Notes: generated by a model not told the origin, from the letters alone. 64,000 nucleotides of DNA from Corallium rubrum (GCA_964035015.1 OZ035998.1:28664029-28728028), one strand, 5' to 3'; positions 23,004 through 34,370 are shown, counted from the first letter of the stretch. A program made the numbers and translations.

Positions 23004-23218
23004 CGTAAAGTAAATAGGGCGCTTGGAAACAGTAGATGGTTTTTCAGAAGGAGAAAATATTTTGTCTAAGAATGAATTGAAATAGTCAATAAGTCTTGCC
23101 GGAAAGGCGTTAGACCGAAAAATTCTTTTAAGCAGAAAAATAGAGTAATAAGTAGAGCATATACGGAAACAACGATTAACAAGAGAGAATACTAATCCTT
23201 TCTTGTACGCAAAAGGAA

Positions 23219-23374
23219 TTAAGCCGGTTTTCCACTAGGCGACTTTTTTCGTGCGAAGCGACTTTTTCTTTTGTCTCACGAGCTCTGAGCTGGAGCTAAT
23301 CAGAAATCTATTGAATTCGAACAAAAGAAAGTCGCTTCGCGCGAAAAAAATCGCCTAGTGGAAAACCGGCTTAA
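23219..23374. repeat. hairpin MITE, family B, copy 2, with TTAA ends
   Basis: Nearly identical to 18294-18452. Here the ends are TTAAGCCGG and CCGGCTTAA, so TTAA stands on both sides as a possible 4-bp target duplication (piggyBac-like). It interrupts the PLE at 22.3-23.6 kb. Confidence 0.85.
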
Positions 23375-23599
23375 GAGTTGAAATTTGTGAGAAGGCCAGT
23401 AAAAGTGGGTTTGCGCTAGACAGACGTAGAAAAGGTACCAGAAGAACGGTTAATAAGAATGTCAAGGAAAGGCAGACGATTATTATTTTCCGGTTCATGA
23501 GTAAAGCATATTTTTAAAAATGCGAGTTAAGCATATATTTTTGTATGAATAAACACTGCTTCGTGTTTTATGCTGGGCTCTAATTAAGCCCTCTGTTTA

Positions 23600-24110
23600 C
23601 ATGCCAACATTTAAGCGGGATCTGAGCCACACCTGACTTTAAGCGGGCTTAAAATGTCCGTGTAAAACAGATCGGCGTAAATTAATCGCGATTAGTTTGC
23701 ACCACCTCAAGGAGGTGGATTAAACTGAGCACGATCAGTTAATCGCGCTTAACTTGGCCGCGTGTAAACGCAAACGGGATTGAAAAACGTTTGCTATTAA
23801 TACATACGGTGTTATTAATACGATAAAATGCACTTTTTGCCCTGCTGTAGAAGCTTCCATCTCGCTATTCTTTGCACCTTTGTTTCTTTCTTTCTTTTAG
23901 CTATTACTCTTTCTTGTGTACCGATGTCTTCCGTTGTTCTTTGACGCACGCTACCCACGTGTTTAATTAGTAAGGGACGTGTTTAATTAGTAAGGGATTA
24001 TTAAATGACCCTGTAAACGCACCAAGGTGGCGCATTTTAAGCACGCTTAAGTAGCGTGCTTAAATTTTGGCCGTCTAAGCACGGCTTTATATTCATATCA
24101 ATAGATTACG
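23600..24110. other. no gene; MITE-like inverted stretches
   Basis: A GC-richer stretch (about 23600-23790) with AATTAATCGCGATTAGTTTG and ATCAGTTAATCGCGCTTAAC and a CACCTCAAGGAGGTGG hairpin. It is followed by a direct repeat ACGTGTTTAATTAGTAAGGG at 23957 and 23977. Near 24040 is a short palindrome AAGCACGCTTAAGTAGCGTGCTT. No frame of interest. Confidence 0.4.
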
Positions 24111-24114
24111 CTTT

Positions 24115-24870
24115 CCGCCTGGTCAATCTATAGCAAATATAGGAAAGCCGGTTAAAATTAAAAGAAATGGGACTCGTGTCCTGTTGATCATTCCTTCAAT
24201 CATGTTCAAGTATTGCATTCTTTATTTACTGTATATTTGCATTCTTGCATGGTTGTAAAGTTAATAAATAAATAATAAGCTATGGAAATTTTTCGCCAAG
24301 TGAATGTGGTGATACCTTCAGTTTTGGCGTAAGCCAATAACTCTTAAACAAAATCTGGGCCACTTCTAATTTTTCTTGAGCCAGCAAGACGATAGAATGA
24401 GCCTCAATTTGATATATAGGAAAGCCTGTTAAAAATAACAGAAGCCATCGAAATTTTCTCCCCAAAGGCTATGTCGGAAACTATACTTAATAAAGTGTTC
24501 TATTTTTGGCGCGCTGTGTAATTGACAGTTTGTTAACCGTGGTTAAATGCGAATAACTCTAGAACCAGATCTGGGCCACTTCTAATTTTTCTTAGGCCAG
24601 CACGACGATTAGAATGAGCTTCAATTTTATATATAGGAAAGCCGGTTAAAAATAACAGAAGCCATCGAAACTCTTCCCTCGAAACTTTTCCCCCAGGACC
24701 GTCTCGGCGAATTTGTTCTATTTGTTTATCTAAAGAGCGAGTACTTTCTAGCAAATCGTTATTTTTCTCCTCTATAAACTGTTCAAACAAACGCCGTTAA
24801 TCTTGGGCCAGAAAGATAGAATAATAAGCTTAATAGGCTGATTATTGAAGGTGAAATATTTGTTTTGTGA
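24115..24870. repeat. dispersed repeat family C, further copies
   Basis: Blocks TAGGAAAGCCGGTTAAAAAT, CAGAAGCCATCGAAA and CTTCTAATTTTTCTT recur at about 24140, 24360-24450 and 24560-24690, in tandem-like order, and match 22070-22320. They give short frames with the same peptide tail on the minus strand, which is a repeat effect. Confidence 0.6.
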
Positions 24871-24892
24871 ATGTGGTGATATATATATATAT

Positions 24893-25120
24893 TTATATCA
24901 CGATTGAGTCGGTTTTCTTTGATGTACCGGGGTGTATATACAGGTTATATCCCGTGCATAAATAATTGGATAAAACTTGTCGACAGAACTCGAAATATCT
25001 TGGTCGAAAATCTTCGAAATTGACGAAACCTTGCTCGAAAACCTCCTCAATCGTGATATAAGTTCGGTCCCAAGGGTCAATATATGACTTATATCCCAAG
25101 TTCGAGGTATATAACCTATA
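24893..25120 (-). repeat. MITE family D, copy 1
   Basis: Reverse-oriented relative of 63391-63674. Both contain TATATCACGATTGAG, TGATGTACC or its complement, a stretch with AATTTCGAAG in inverted form, and ATATATGACTTATATCCCAA. Ends are TATATCACGATTGAG-type. About 230 bp, non-coding. Confidence 0.75.
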
Positions 25121-25234
25121 TATATATATATATATATATTTGTGAAATTCATTACTAATTCATGAGTTTTGCAGCCAATCCAATTTCAGAAATTACGTCA
25201 CATGTATACCCCTGTAAACCCCATACAAACTAAA

Positions 25235-25470
25235 ACCAATGATGCTAATTAGTTACAACCACTAGTGGGTGTATACTCTTCTGATACAACCACCAGTGCT
25301 TGTAACTAATTAGCAAATTAGCATCTCAATATCTCAAAGGGATTTTTACTATTTATTCATTTCACAAGTTGTTTACAACACTCGTGTCCTTGTTGTATTG
25401 AATATACAATCACTCGCCTTCGGCTCGTCATTGTATAATTCAATACAACACGGCCGCTCGTGTTGTAAAC
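25235..25470. repeat. two adjacent hairpins
   Basis: 25235-25312 pairs GCTAATTAGTTACAA with TTGTAACTAATTAGC around a TACAACCACYAGTG repeat. 25373-25470 pairs TTTACAACACTCGTG with the complementary sequence ending at GTTGTAAAC around a CCTTCGG turn. Related motifs (TGTATTGAATATACAA) return at about 25690. Confidence 0.6.
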
Positions 25471-25732
25471 ATTACTTAAAATACTCATTAATAATTCATG
25501 AACAAAACACAAAAGAAATCATGACCGTGAAGGAGGTTGTATATCTGATACAAACCACGCGTGGTTGTATATCAGGTCTATCTCAACTCTAAAACATTGA
25601 AATTGAGCTTTTTCTGAATTAATCTGAACAAATATTACTCATATTTACATCAAAGACTTGGAGTATTTTAAGCTATTTCCGGCTCCAGCTTGTATATTCA
25701 ATACAACACGGTCACTCATATTGTAAATAGTA

Positions 25733-25737
<5 letters not shown>

Positions 25738-25773
<36 letters not shown>

Positions 25774-25807
25774 ATTAATATATATATATATATATATATT
25801 AATATAT

Positions 25808-25876
<69 letters not shown>
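25738..25876. repeat. AT microsatellite
   Basis: About 140 bases of AT repeat with a few interruptions. It gives a meaningless Tyr-Ile frame. Confidence 0.95.
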
Positions 25877-25878
<2 letters not shown>

Positions 25879-25904
25879 ACAATTATTCACCGAAGTGGAG
25901 GTGA

Positions 25905-26365
25905 ATAGTGCTGGATATTCACCGAGCCGCTTCGGCGAGGTGAATATCCACACTATTCACCGACACTGAGGTGAATAATTGTTTTAGCATATACCTCATA
26001 AATGAAATAACAAGTTTAACATTCTTATATTTTTCGGTATTTTTATACAAGACACGGCTGCTAGCAACTTGGGCACTTGGCGACGGCGTACTCGATATTT
26101 GTCGACAAAACAGTTTTTACAGCTTTTGAATATATTAATGGCTAGAAAATTGTAAAGAACATACCTGTGGACACTTTTCTACCTAATTTTGTTGACTTTT
26201 CTCGTTATTCTACTACATCAGCCTTGTTTATCAACAAAATCTCCTGCTTCGGTAAACATACAGCAAAACTGTCCGCCATTTCGTTTTGCCCGCAGGTGAA
26301 TAGTGCAGGATATCCCGAGCCAATCAGATTGCGCGAAAAGCACTATTCACCTGCGAGGTATATGC

Positions 26366-26419
<54 letters not shown>

Positions 26420-26929
26420 TATTTATTAATATATGTATTAATACAGATATTAATACTTAGCATATACCTCGCAGGTGAATAGTGCTTTTCGCGCAATCTG
26501 ATTGGTTCCTCTAGCTCGGGATATCCTGCACTATTCACCTGCGGGCAAAACAAAATGGCGGACAGTTTTGCTGTATGTTTACCGAAGCAGGAGATTTTGT
26601 TGATAAACAAGGCTGATGTAGTAGAATAACGAGAAAAGTCAACAAAATTAGGTAGAAAAGTGTCCACAGGTATGTTCTTTACAATTTTCTAGCCATTAAT
26701 ATATTCAAAAGCTGTAAAAACTGTTTTGTCGACAAATATCGAGTACGCCGTCGCCAAGTGCCCAAGTTGCTAGCAGCCGTGTCTTGTATAAAAATACCGA
26801 AAAATATAAGAATGTTAAACTTGTTATTTCATTTATGAGGTATATGCTAAAACAATTATTCACCTCAGTGTCGGTGAATAGTGTGGATATTCACCTCGCC
26901 GAAGCGGCTCGGTGAATATCCAGCACTAT
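25905..26929. mobile_element. 1.0-kb palindrome (long foldback element, least decayed copy)
   Basis: The left arm (25905-26365) and right arm (26460-26929) are reverse complements with very few differences, separated by an AT-rich core of about 95 bp. Within each arm, GGTGAATATCC hairpins lie at the outer end and CAGGTGAATAGTGC / GCACTATTCACCTGC pairs at the inner end. Mirror-image frames of about 100 codons on the two strands differ at only a few residues, showing how recent the duplication is. No transposase. This is the reference copy for the fragments at 13.6-17.7 kb and 27.4-29.5 kb. Confidence 0.9.
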
Positions 26930-27403
26930 TTCGCTGAAAGTGAAGCATTTTATAAGGGCTTTCAGATTCTGGAAAGGAAATCATGTTTTTTCATTTCTAA
27001 ACAAGGAAAAAGTGCATCGTTTAGTTTGTGTGAATATTCAAGTGACAAGAGGTTTTTCTCAAAGAAATGTTTTGAGTATAGGAACTTTAAAAAGCTATAA
27101 GTGAGCACGAATCTATCAGAATCATCTAAAAATTGATTGGCAATTTTCAAAGCATTATAGTAAATAGTTGTTCGCTTACAGCATTTCGAATTGGAATGAA
27201 AACTTTAATAAACAGAAGCGCTATTTTTTGTTTGCGTTCATAAAATGACCAAATGTTTTAATGCAGTCTTGTAGCCAGTTATATCAATTTTCGAATAATG
27301 TGTAGATGTTTGTATATGCAATAAATGGACGGAGCGCTATGTTTTCCCTAAAACGTAACTCGAAGGTCTACAGAATCTCACATAGGGCAAAACAGTGACT
27401 GGT

Positions 27404-27485
27404 CTCCATTTTGTTTTGCCGGGAGATTAATATAGTGCATGCACCTCCATTTTGTTTTGCCGGGAGATTAATATAGTGCATGCAC
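27404..27485. repeat. 41-bp tandem duplication
   Basis: CTCCATTTTGTTTTGCCGGG and the following GAGATTAATATAGTGCATGCA occur twice in a row. The unit is part of the ATTCACCT palindrome family (CATTTTGTTTTGCC block). Confidence 0.8.
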
Positions 27486-27889
27486 AAGACGTCTCAAGAT
27501 TATATACGAACCAAGCAGTTAGCAGATCGAGTGAATTAAGAGCATCATTTAGTATACTGTAAACAGGGCTGCAAATTACTGCCGGATATCGGACAATGTC
27601 TGACCAAATTTGGCAAATGGCAGAACGAAACCAAATTGTCATCAGACATAGTGTCCGTGCAAATAAAATATATTGTCTGATCAAGAAATTCGGCTTTAAA
27701 GAGAAACTTCTCTTTTTGAGAGAAAAATTCCGATTTCCCTTCGGTAATTCTATCGATTAGATTGAGCATGTTTGAATTTTAAATCTTCCGTAACTGAATC
27801 GGTATGCTGAGAGAAACTGATAGTACTTAATTACTCTGGTACCAAGGAGTTAATTAAAACAATGTATAAGTAATAACACACGGCCACGG

Positions 27890-28925
27890 AAACCGGTGTC
27901 ACAGGAAATGTGTCCCCCCAAAAAAATGTGTCCCCCCCAAAAATGTGTCCCCCCGGGTCAAATTTCCTAGGAAATGTGTCCCCCCAGGGACACATTTCCT
28001 AGGAAATATGTCCCCCCCCCCTCGGAAATTTGGCCCCCCTCAGAATGATTCCTTATACGATAATTTATATACGTGTAATGTGGACAAAACTTTTTGAAAG
28101 TAAAAAATATAGATGGTGTGCAACCAGTCCCTTGAGATTCGAAGGACAAAGATATTTTCGCCATGTTGGATGATATTATAATTGCAGATGATGAAAATCT
28201 CTTGAAACGTCAACCAACATGGCGACAATGACGTAGATGCACACCAGCAACATATTTCTGAATGACAAATTATAACAGCTAAATATATATTTACAAAAAC
28301 TACAATGTACAAACTTATTTATTTAATAAAAACTTTGGCTTAATTGGACTGTCACTAAACTAATCATTTTTACAAAGTTTTGATGGTGGAACACATGAAT
28401 GGCTTTGCCATTCCTGCATGATCACCTATCCCCCAGAATGGCAAAGAATGGCACATGAATGGCAAAGCCAGCATCACCTATCCCCCAGCTACTACACCAG
28501 TATGACCAATACGGATCGCTTTTGAGAGTCATCGCTCATTGAAAAAAGGCGTCTACTGCGTTTGCGAATCATGATTACCATGCACAATATATACTTCCGT
28601 ATATACCGTTTTTTGAAAAGCGGCATTTGTTGAACTACACTATTATATTAATAACAAAGCAAGAAAATGGTGAGCTACCGAGAATTTCGACAACGAAATA
28701 CTGACGTTTCACGCGGAGCCCTTCATTAACCTCGAGCCAACACGCTCTTTAGAAAGCAAAAAAGAGTTTCTTAGCTAAATATATATTAGCTGTTATAATT
28801 TATCATTCAGAAATATATATTTTTTACTTTCAAAAAGTTTTGTCCACATTATGCGTATATCAATTATCCTGTAAGGAATCATTCTGAGGGGGGGGGGGGG
28901 ACAAATTTCCGAAGAGGGGGATATC
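27890..28925. mobile_element. inverted-repeat element with poly-C/poly-G ends
   Basis: The left part (27896-28110) has repeated AAATGTGTCCCCCC units, then TCAGAATGATTCCTTA and GACAAAACTTTTTGAAAGTA. The right part (28815-28925) returns TACTTTCAAAAAGTTTTGTC, TAAGGAATCATTCTGA and a 13-base G run. The interior holds a local duplication (GAATGGCAAAGCC / CACCTATCCCCCAG, 28390-28500) and a MITE-like GAAATACTGACGTTTC stretch. No coding gene. Confidence 0.65.
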
Positions 28926-29074
28926 ATGAACTCAAAACTGTATTCTGAAGAATTATACGTCCGACAAAATGTAGTGATAATGGTTTTATGTCCAAACAAA
29001 TTTTAGTAATGTCTGACCAAAATTGGAAATGGATCATTATTCAGACACATGTCCTGTCAAGAAAAAATATTTAT

Positions 29075-29490
29075 TTTCAGCCCTGTTTACCTGCGAGGAA
29101 TATAATATACTAAAAGAAAATAGGTGTTACTGTATGTCAAACACATAGATAACATTCAACTCTTTACTGGGCGAGTCAGTTTGAACTTGCCGTTTCTCAA
29201 ACGAGAAAATAATCGAAATAAAAGTTGCCCAAAATCTTCTTTCGATCTCAAACCTCTATTTATTTCGTTCCTAATTGTTTGGTTTATGAATTATTAAGTG
29301 TCAGCAAAAGGCAATCAGATAAATCAAAAATATGTTACTTATTTCAAAATCAAAATTAGAGTTGTTAACAATGAACAGTCCAAAAATTTTTTAACACAAA
29401 GATGCCATGATAAATTTGTCACGGCTGGTAATAAAGAAATAACCTACATGCAAATATATAAAGAAAACATCACGACATGCTCGGACCAGA
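29075..29490. repeat. fragment of the ATTCACCT palindrome family
   Basis: Order ACCTGCGAGGAATATAATATAC, then CATTCAACTCTTTACTGGGC, then AAGTTGCCCAAAATCTTCTT, then GTTGTTAACAATGAACAGTCC and AAAGATGCCATGATAAA, which parallels the left arm of the 14.3-15.7-kb palindrome. Confidence 0.6.
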
Positions 29491-29864
29491 ACCAGATAGA
29501 CATATACTGATCATGCATAATTGACAATAATCATATATGGTATTAGATGACAACTTTTGGATTGGCAAGAGTTCGTGTTCAATAGAGGCAGAAGATCCGT
29601 TTTTGTATTGTGGGGTAATTCATCAAATAGAAAAATAGGGGATGTACTTTGACGCTTCTCTCAGGATATTTTAGGAAATTTTTAGCCCAATCTTCAATCT
29701 TCGTCGCAAATATTGGAGAGCTATACTTTCCCTCCGGTTCCGTCGCTCTTGTTCATGTTTCAACTCTGCACACTATTCTTGGCGTTCATCTTGGGTTAAC
29801 TATGTCTAAACTTGTATCCAGTCCATTTACCGAGCTATGTATAGTCAATCAAAATAAAAATAAT

Positions 29865-29975
29865 TGAAGCCCAACATAAAACACGAATATAAGGCATTGT
29901 AAAAGTGTAATAAAATTATTAAGGTTGTAACGTTTCGTTGCTTCACGCAACATCATCAGAGAGTGAATGATATAG
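29865..29975 (-). mobile_element. Penelope-like element terminus
   Basis: GAAGCCCAACATAAAACACGA opens the terminus, followed by a T-poor stretch and the hammerhead motif. The inverted counterpart is at 34240-34370 (TTACATTCGTGTTTTACGCTG). The pair brackets a 4.5-kb composite region. Confidence 0.7.
29928..29965 (-). ncRNA. hammerhead ribozyme motif (PLE terminus)
   Basis: On the minus strand: CTGATGA, stem II GTTGC-GTGAA-GCAAC, then GAAACGTTAC. Both core boxes are consensus and stem II is perfect. Stem III is the minimal ACGU form. Pairing for stem I is weak here, so a damaged stem I is possible. Confidence 0.65.
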
Positions 29976-30274
29976 GTATCAATAATTACGGTATATACAT
30001 GCTTTATTCATCAAATACCAACACAGGCACATATGAAAATATATTGACATAAAAGTACAGAACGTACCGGCGTAACATGAACTAGATAATACCATTCAAA
30101 CTATGATTAAAAGTGTAAAGGGTATGGTAATGTGAGTTAGATAATATAGCTAGAAGTACAGTGTATGGTACAGTATGGGTTAGACAATATAATGACTATC
30201 ATATAATAAAAGAATATCATGAAAATATTTCGATATTATTTTCATGATACACTTATCGTGTACATTTATTATAT

Positions 30275-32412
30275 ATAGAAATAAATCCTTTGATTAGGAA
30301 ACTTAGGAGGAAGTTTCATAGCGATACTTTGGATAAAATTAAAATCTTGGCAGATAGCAATCCCAAAGGGTTTTGGAATCTAGTCAATTCTATTAAATCG
30401 AATCGCTCTAGTTGTTCCAATGAAATATCGCCTGTTGAGTGGTTTAACTATTTCCAAGATCTCAATAAAATCAATTTTTCCTCAGAGAGCACCAGTATTG
30501 AGGCTCAATTAGTTAAAGATTTTCATCCCTGGGCGACCAGTAGTGATGAAATTCTTGACAAACCTATTTCATTAAAAGAAATTCACGACATCTCTAGAAA
30601 ACTCAAACCCAACAAGGCTAGCGCGAGTGATTCACTTACCAATGAAATTATCAAAACATCAACTACTAGCTTAGCACCTCACTACGTGAAGCTCTTTAAT
30701 GCGATTTTATCTAGTGGAGTTTTCCCAAAAATATGGTCAGAAGGCCTTATTACTCCTATGCATAAATCAGGAAGTGAAGTTGACCTGGAAATTACAGAAG
30801 TATATGCATCTCTAGCTGTTTAGGAAAATTTTTCACTTCAATTCTTAACGCACGTTTAAAAAACTTTTTCCTAAAGGAAAACAGCATTCTGACTAATTAT
30901 CAAATTGGTTTTAGACATGGATTTCGACCATCTGACCATCTGCTTGTTCTTAAAACATTAATAGACTTTTATAAATCAAGTCGAAAACCCTTATTCGCAT
31001 GTTTCATCGATTTCAGGAAAGCATATGATAGTGTTTGGCGAGAGGGTTTATTTTTTTGATAAAATATGGATGTAGCAGAAAGTTTGTTGCAATTTTGCTA
31101 AATATGTATTCTTTCGTTAAATCAGCGGTTAAATTAGAACAAGGTGTTACACCCTTTTTTCAATCTCATTATATATTGTTATGAAACAAAGATGTAACCT
31201 AAGTCCAACAGTGTTTAACATCTTCATTAATGATATACCTAATCCGTTTAATTCTTCTTGTGATCCTGTGAAACTTGGTGACACTGAGTTAAGTTGTCTA
31301 CTGTATGCTGACGATTTGATAATAATGTCAGAATCGGAATCCGGGTTACAATGCTGCCTTCAAAAACTTGAACTATATACCCGGAAATGGAAATTACAAG
31401 TTAACCTAAAAAAACTAAAGTCTTGATCTTTGGGACACATTCCCAAAGACGACTGTTTATCTCATCAAAGTGGTACTTTGGTGACAAACAATTGGATTGT
31501 GTAGACGAGTATACATATTTGGGGTTAACTTTTCATTTGGGTTTACCATTGTCTGATGTATAAACTTTCAAATGCAGAGAAAATACCGATAAAGACATTG
31601 CTAAAACTATTTTCCTCAGTAGTGGTTCCAGTTTTATTGTATGGTTGTGAAATCTGGGGAGTATGCCTATTGGGAAAAATCTCTTCATTTGAACTTTTTC
31701 AAAAGATATTTTTCAATATAGTAAATAAACTGGAATCATTACAGTTGAAATTTTTTAAACGTATTCTTGGAGTCTACTCTAAAAGTACAAATTTAGCTGT
31801 CTATGGCGAACAAGGTAGAATCCCTTTGATAGCACAGATCTCTACTCTAGTGACAAGGTATTGGATACGAATTAAAACCCCAGATTATATAGACACTCTT
31901 GTGGGAAAGGCAGCAAGTTTTAATATTCGAACTAATTCCCAGGCGGTTATTTTCACAAACTATGTTTTAAAATTATGTGATTTAAGATCACTAGACGTTA
32001 TTTCTCTTCCACTTGAAAGTTTAAACAATTTAGGTAAATATATAAAAAATAAATTATTCATTTACTTTACTGATTTCTGGAAAGGTCAGATGCAACAAAG
32101 TCGTTCTAATGGTAAACTGAGAACTCTAGTACAAGTTAAGAATAATTTTGGCTTTGAAGAGTACCTTCACAAAATTTGTAATGTTAAACATCGCCAGGCA
32201 GTAACAAGAGTGAGAATATCCGCACATAAACTATCAGTTGAATTTGGCCGATATAACAAAACCCCGTACGAGGAACGAAAGTGTACATTATGTCACTCGA
32301 ATGAAATCGGTGATGAATTTCACTATGTAATGTCCTGCTCCAACAAAATGTTTGTACAGCTTCGAAATACTTTTATAAATAATATATACAGTATCAACGC
32401 GTCTAATATATG
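30275..32412 (+). pseudogene. 5'-truncated non-LTR retrotransposon (LINE) reverse transcriptase
   Basis: Plus-strand reading in three frames. The first part (30290-30823) has a thumb/finger-proximal segment (KLKPNKASASDSLTNEIIK). The next, after a frameshift at about 30824, has YQIGFRHGFRPSDHLLVLKT and motif A CFIDFRKAYDSVW (about 30999-31040). The third (31181-31426) has CNLSPTVFNIFINDI and the catalytic LLYADDL. A last frame (31556-32412) has the C-terminal region with LYGCEIWG, the ILGVYSKSTNLAVYGE block and a Cys/His tail (CTLCHSNEIGDEFHYVMSC). These are hallmarks of a CR1/L2- or Jockey-like LINE. The endonuclease is absent and at least three frame breaks make it inactive. Its 3' end is cut by a PLE at about 32413. 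Confidence 0.8.
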
Positions 32413-33050
32413 CTATTTACATATTGGCGTTCGCAGGAAGTGAGAGAATGTAAGGTCTCACCTTAGAAAGCGAGGTGAGATAAAATGAGACGGGTTAAAT
32501 TTACTGATTAAACGACTTTCTCTGACAAGAAGTTCAGAAGGGGTAGAGCATGAAGATAAGATAGTGAACTCATCAGACAAAACCGGATGACCAGTGTCAC
32601 AATGGTGTGATAAGATACTGGTAGGAGGAGGATTGACACGCTTCTTACCAGTTATAATGGCAGAGACACCCAAGTTCAGAAGGGGTAGAGCATGAAGATA
32701 AGATAGTGAACTCATCAGACAAAACCGGATGACCAGTGTCACAATGGTGTGATAAGATACTGGTAGGAGGAGGATTGACACGCTTCTTACCAGTTATATA
32801 CAACGAATTACATCGTTGACACTTGAAACGATACACAACATGAGATCTAATAAGACATTTGGGAATCCTGTCCTTAAAGCCAATAAAGGTAAAGAATTGT
32901 GACAATCGAAGAGTAGGACGAAAAACTACACGGAGATTGACATGTGGAAAAGCGCTGGAGCATAGTTTAAGAATCTGCGTGCGAATCGGTAAACTATGTT
33001 GTCCTGTGAAAGGAAGGAAAAAATAAATAACCTTCGGTGCGAGAAAAACT
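32413..33050 (-). pseudogene. Penelope-like element fragment, minus strand
   Basis: Minus-strand reading: LPIRTQILKLCSSAFPHVNL, FKDRIPKCLIRSHVVYRFKC, QRCNSLYI, then ILSHHCDTGHPVLSDEF and ELLVRESRLISKFNP. These are the linker, GIY-YIG core start and C-terminal part of a PLE endonuclease; the segment between NSLYI and the TGH part is deleted. The element's end (CGCCAATATG-type, next to 32413) matches the end at about 34225 in the opposite orientation. Confidence 0.75.
32530..32797. repeat. 127-bp direct duplication within the PLE fragment
   Basis: AAGTTCAGAAGGGGTAGAGC through CGCTTCTTACCAGTTAT occurs twice with identical sequence on reading, separated by about 13 bp. It duplicates the CDTGHPVLSDEF coding block. 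Confidence 0.85.
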
Positions 33051-33054
33051 TTGG

Positions 33055-33185
33055 GAACCGAAATCGCGTTGTGTATCGTTTCAAGTGTCAACGATGTAAT
33101 TCGTTGTATATTGGTCAAACATGCCGACTTCTCTACACAGGCACACACGAATCTCTGATCACTTGGGTGTCTCTGCCCTTACTGT
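33055..33185 (+). pseudogene. Penelope-like GIY-YIG core, plus strand
   Basis: The plus-strand frame reads RVVYRFKCQRCNSLYIGQTC, followed after a one-base shift by RHTRISDHLGVSALT. It is the mirror of the adjacent minus-strand fragment, so two PLE copies lie head to head around about 33050. Confidence 0.75.
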
Positions 33186-33640
33186 AGGAAGCGTGTCAAT
33201 TCTTTGTCCAGCGGGGCAAACGTTTAGATCAATAACAAAACCAATTAAAACTCTTCCGAAAAAAACAATAAGAATAATAACTTTTAGTCATCCAAGAGAT
33301 CATAGTAAACCATTATTTCATGAATTAAAGATCTTAAATGTTGATGATTTAATTTCCTTTTATATATATTGCTGTTTACTTATCAATGTTATGAGACAAA
33401 CTGTTTACCCCAATTTTCTGATTATTTTTTCAGCTTATCAAGAGTACATCAGTATGAAACAAGACAATCAGCATCAGATAATGTATACATGATTTTTTAT
33501 ATCGACTGATCAATATGGTAAAAGAAGTATATCCAGGCGCTTCCCCCTGGACTAATGCACTCCCAAAAGATTTAAAACAAGTCATATACAGTTTTTAAAA
33601 AACTATTAAAACAAATGTTTCTGAAATTAGATAAATAGGT
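33186..33640 (+). pseudogene. LINE 3'-terminal fragment (CR1-like)
   Basis: The plus-strand frame has KKTIRIITFSHPRDHSKPLF, HELKILNVDDLISFYI, FFSAYQEY-like and later KEVYPGASPWTNALPKDLK, the usual C-terminal tail of CR1-like LINEs. At least two stops or shifts (near 33490 and 33595) break it. It lies between PLE pieces and interrupts the PLE endonuclease. Confidence 0.7.
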
Positions 33641-33929
33641 AACAAGTTACATTGCTGTTATGCATGCGCTTTTCTTCTTTCTTTTTTTATGTAAAATAAG
33701 CAAATACATATAACACCGATTCCACCGATTCCAAATACTCAATTATGATAACACCGATTCCAAATACTCAATTAATAAGGGATTCTCTCTCGCTTAGTTT
33801 TTACTATTAGAGAACCCTTTACTCATCAACCCTGTGATTTTCGTACCTGTATATATATATTTGTATTATCAAAGTTTCTTTTTTCCTGTCTGTTTATTTG
33901 TATTTAGTTAATCATAATGTTTTGTTGAT
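33641..33929. other. no gene; short tandem repeat
   Basis: AT-rich spacer. AACACCGATTCCAAATACTCAATTA occurs twice near 33730-33780. No frame of interest. Confidence 0.5.
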
Positions 33930-34370
33930 GGGTGAATTTATTATTAAAATCAGTAAAAATCAGTTCTCCTACCAGTATCTTATCATACCATTGCGAAACT
34001 GGTCATCCGGTTTCATCTGATGATTTCACTATCTTATCTTCATGCTCTTCCCCCTATGAACTTCTTGTCAGAGAAAGTCTTTTAATCAGTAAATTTAACC
34101 CGTCTCTCAATGCCAATATTGGCTCTTTACCTCTTTCCTTATTTTGACCATTTCTCACCTCATTTTATCTCACATCACTTTCTAAGGTGAGGCTTCACAT
34201 TCTCTCACTTCCTGCAAACGCCAATATGTAAATAGCTTATATGTGTATACCGTTATTATTGACACCAAAAGCATTCACTCTCTGATAATGTTGCGTGAAG
34301 CAATAAATTTTATTATTCTTTTACAATGCCTTACATTCGTGTTTTACGCTGTGCTTTAATTTTTATCATT
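33930..34370 (+). mobile_element. Penelope-like element 3' part and terminus
   Basis: The plus frame 33932-34147 encodes the PLE tail: SILSYHCETGHPVSSDDFTI, then ELLVRESLLISKFNPSLNAN, and a stop. It continues into the non-coding end (TTTCTAAGGTGAGGCTTCAC, CAAACGCCAATATGTAAATA), a decayed hammerhead motif and the terminal TTACATTCGTGTTTTACGCTG. The end is the inverted mate of 29865-29975. Confidence 0.75.
34276..34310 (+). ncRNA. decayed hammerhead motif (PLE terminus)
   Basis: CTGATAA, stem II TTGC-GTGAA-GCAA, then TAAAT. The first box has CUGAUAA instead of CUGAUGA and GAAA has become TAAA, so cleavage should be lost. It aligns with the 29928-29965 motif. Confidence 0.55.

Larger units (their letters stand above)
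22330..23590 (-). mobile_element. Penelope-like element fragment with interrupting hairpin
   Basis: The right boundary AACACTGCTTCGTGTTTTATGCTGGGCTC (about 23545-23575) and the left boundary GAGCCCAGCATAAAACACGA (about 22345) are inverted ends of one type. Between them lie the GIY-YIG frame (22546-23003, minus) and upstream linker sequence. A family-B hairpin is inserted at 23219-23374. The element lacks its reverse transcriptase. Confidence 0.65.

Noticed and set aside
26167-26667. A conserved protein of about 100 residues encoded twice
   Set aside because: Again a mirror reading of palindrome arms, ending in AT-repeat peptides.
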